Shown: in pieces, positions 4,579 through 5,141 of the stretch | How the letters are laid out: every line of letters starts with the position of its first letter | How positions within the stretch are numbered: the stretch's first letter is position 1 | Source: Alphaproteobacteria bacterium | GTDB lineage: Bacteria; Pseudomonadota; Alphaproteobacteria; Bin95 | DNA: 5,141 nucleotides | Direction of reading: 5' to 3' | Assembly: GCA_022822125.1 (NCBI GenBank) | Contig: JAJECF010000063.1 | Coordinates: 1-5,141, forward strand | Made by a program: the position numbers and the translations under genes | The notes under the pieces: generated by a model | What the model saw: only the letters and a program-made list of their open reading frames with translations | What the model was told of the DNA's origin: nothing | The model's database searches: none

Positions 4579-5141
4579 ATGCCCGATTCCACAGCGGGTT
4601 TCGACGAGATGCCGCTCTACGACCTGCCCGCCGGTCCCGCGTCCGCCCGGCAGGCCGCTGACCGCCGCCGGCTTCAGCGCCGCTTCCTGCGCGCCGGGCC
4701 CGAGGCCGTGGACGACCGGGAACTGCTGGAGCTGCTGCTCTCCGCGCGCCCGTCCGTGGACGATGCCGGTGCGCTTGCCGGCAGCTTGCTCCAGATCTTC
4801 GGCACGGCGCCGCGCGCGCTCGCCGCCCGGCCGGACCGGCTGTGCAGCGTGCCCGGCCTGTCGGATGACGCCGTTGCCGCCCTCAAGGCCGCCGAGGCGC
4901 TCGGCATCCGCATGGCGCGGGCCGAAGTGCCCGACACCGTGCGCCCATCGCTCGGCAGCTACGACAAGGTGATCGAATACTGCCGCGCGCTCGCCGGCCA
5001 CCGCGAGGTCGAGGAGTTCCGGATTTTATTTCTCAACCGGAAGAATGTGCTCATCACAGACGAGTGCCTCCAGAAAGGCTCCGTCTGCCACACCCCGGTC
5101 TATCCCCGCGAAATCTGCGTGCGCGCGCTGGAGCTTCAGGC
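4579..5141 (+). CDS. radC: RadC family (JAB/MPN domain) protein, 3' end beyond the window
   Basis: The ATG at 4579 has AGGAGG at 4568-4573, five bases upstream. The frame stays open for 187 codons to the window edge. RLQRRFLRAGPEAVDDRELL (31-50) is the RadC/UPF0758 N-terminal signature, VPGLSDDAVAALKAAEALG (91-109) is a helix-hairpin-helix-like segment, and VEEFRILFLNRKNVLITDE (144-162) followed by HTPVYPREICVRALEL (171-186) starts the JAB domain. The HxHPSG metal-binding motif would lie just past the edge, so an active metalloprotease-type centre cannot be confirmed. Despite the name, RadC proteins have no proven role in E. coli DNA repair; they are abundant on plasmids, prophages and integrative elements, as here. 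The run ATT TTA TTT (codons 149-151) is unusual for such a G+C-rich gene. Confidence 0.92.
   Translation, partial: MPDSTAGFDEMPLYDLPAGPASARQAADRRRLQRRFLRAGPEAVDDRELLELLLSARPSVDDAGALAGSLLQIFGTAPRALAARPDRLCSVPGLSDDAVAALKAAEALGIRMARAEVPDTVRPSLGSYDKVIEYCRALAGHREVEEFRILFLNRKNVLITDECLQKGSVCHTPVYPREICVRALELQ

Overview
This is a high-G+C window (sampled flanking lines reach about 80% G+C) whose genes look alphaproteobacterial: a RelB/DinJ-YafQ toxin-antitoxin pair, a ParB N-terminal domain, small accessory proteins and a RadC (JAB/MPN) protein. That combination is typical of accessory DNA such as a large plasmid, an integrative element or a genomic island. No transposase, integrase, rRNA, tRNA or CRISPR is visible. 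Genus cannot be read from the sequence. All credible genes lie on the + strand.

Region 1 (1-2058) is a DinJ-YafQ locus broken by a mobile element. A sigma70-like promoter with an overlapping palindrome (83-116) precedes an intact DinJ-like antitoxin (137-394). The YafQ-like toxin starts 14 bases inside the antitoxin gene, but its frame is broken after codon 50 (base 530) and its C-terminal half resumes at base 1948. Between them lies a 1409-bp unit (531-1939) with imperfect 25-bp terminal inverted repeats (20/25 identical), flanked by an exact 8-bp duplication, AATGGAAG (523-530 and 1940-1947). Removing the unit and one copy of the duplication restores an uninterrupted 86-residue YafQ frame with the catalytic-type His and Asp residues in place. 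The unit has no transposase. It carries an AbiEii-type nucleotidyltransferase gene (625-1332) and a small overlapping gene (1322-1786), probably a second toxin/partner module. So one TA-like cassette has landed inside another toxin gene.

Region 2 (2059-2350) is about 290 bp of G+C-rich sequence with no supportable gene and one strong hairpin.

Region 3 (2351-3677) looks like a deletion scar. A ParB N-terminal domain (2351-2704) stops making sense after its ENVIR motif and is joined out of frame to the C-terminal part of a second protein (2706-3677), which resembles the tail of large accessory-DNA ATP-binding (GHKL-like) proteins.

Region 4 (3674-5141) holds a 159-residue protein of unknown function coupled to the upstream fragment through a GTGA overlap, a hairpin-rich gap, a 72-residue protein that resembles the C-terminal tail of the upstream fragment, and the first 187 codons of a RadC-family gene cut by the window edge. 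The shared orientation and strong AGGAGG sites suggest an accessory-gene operon.
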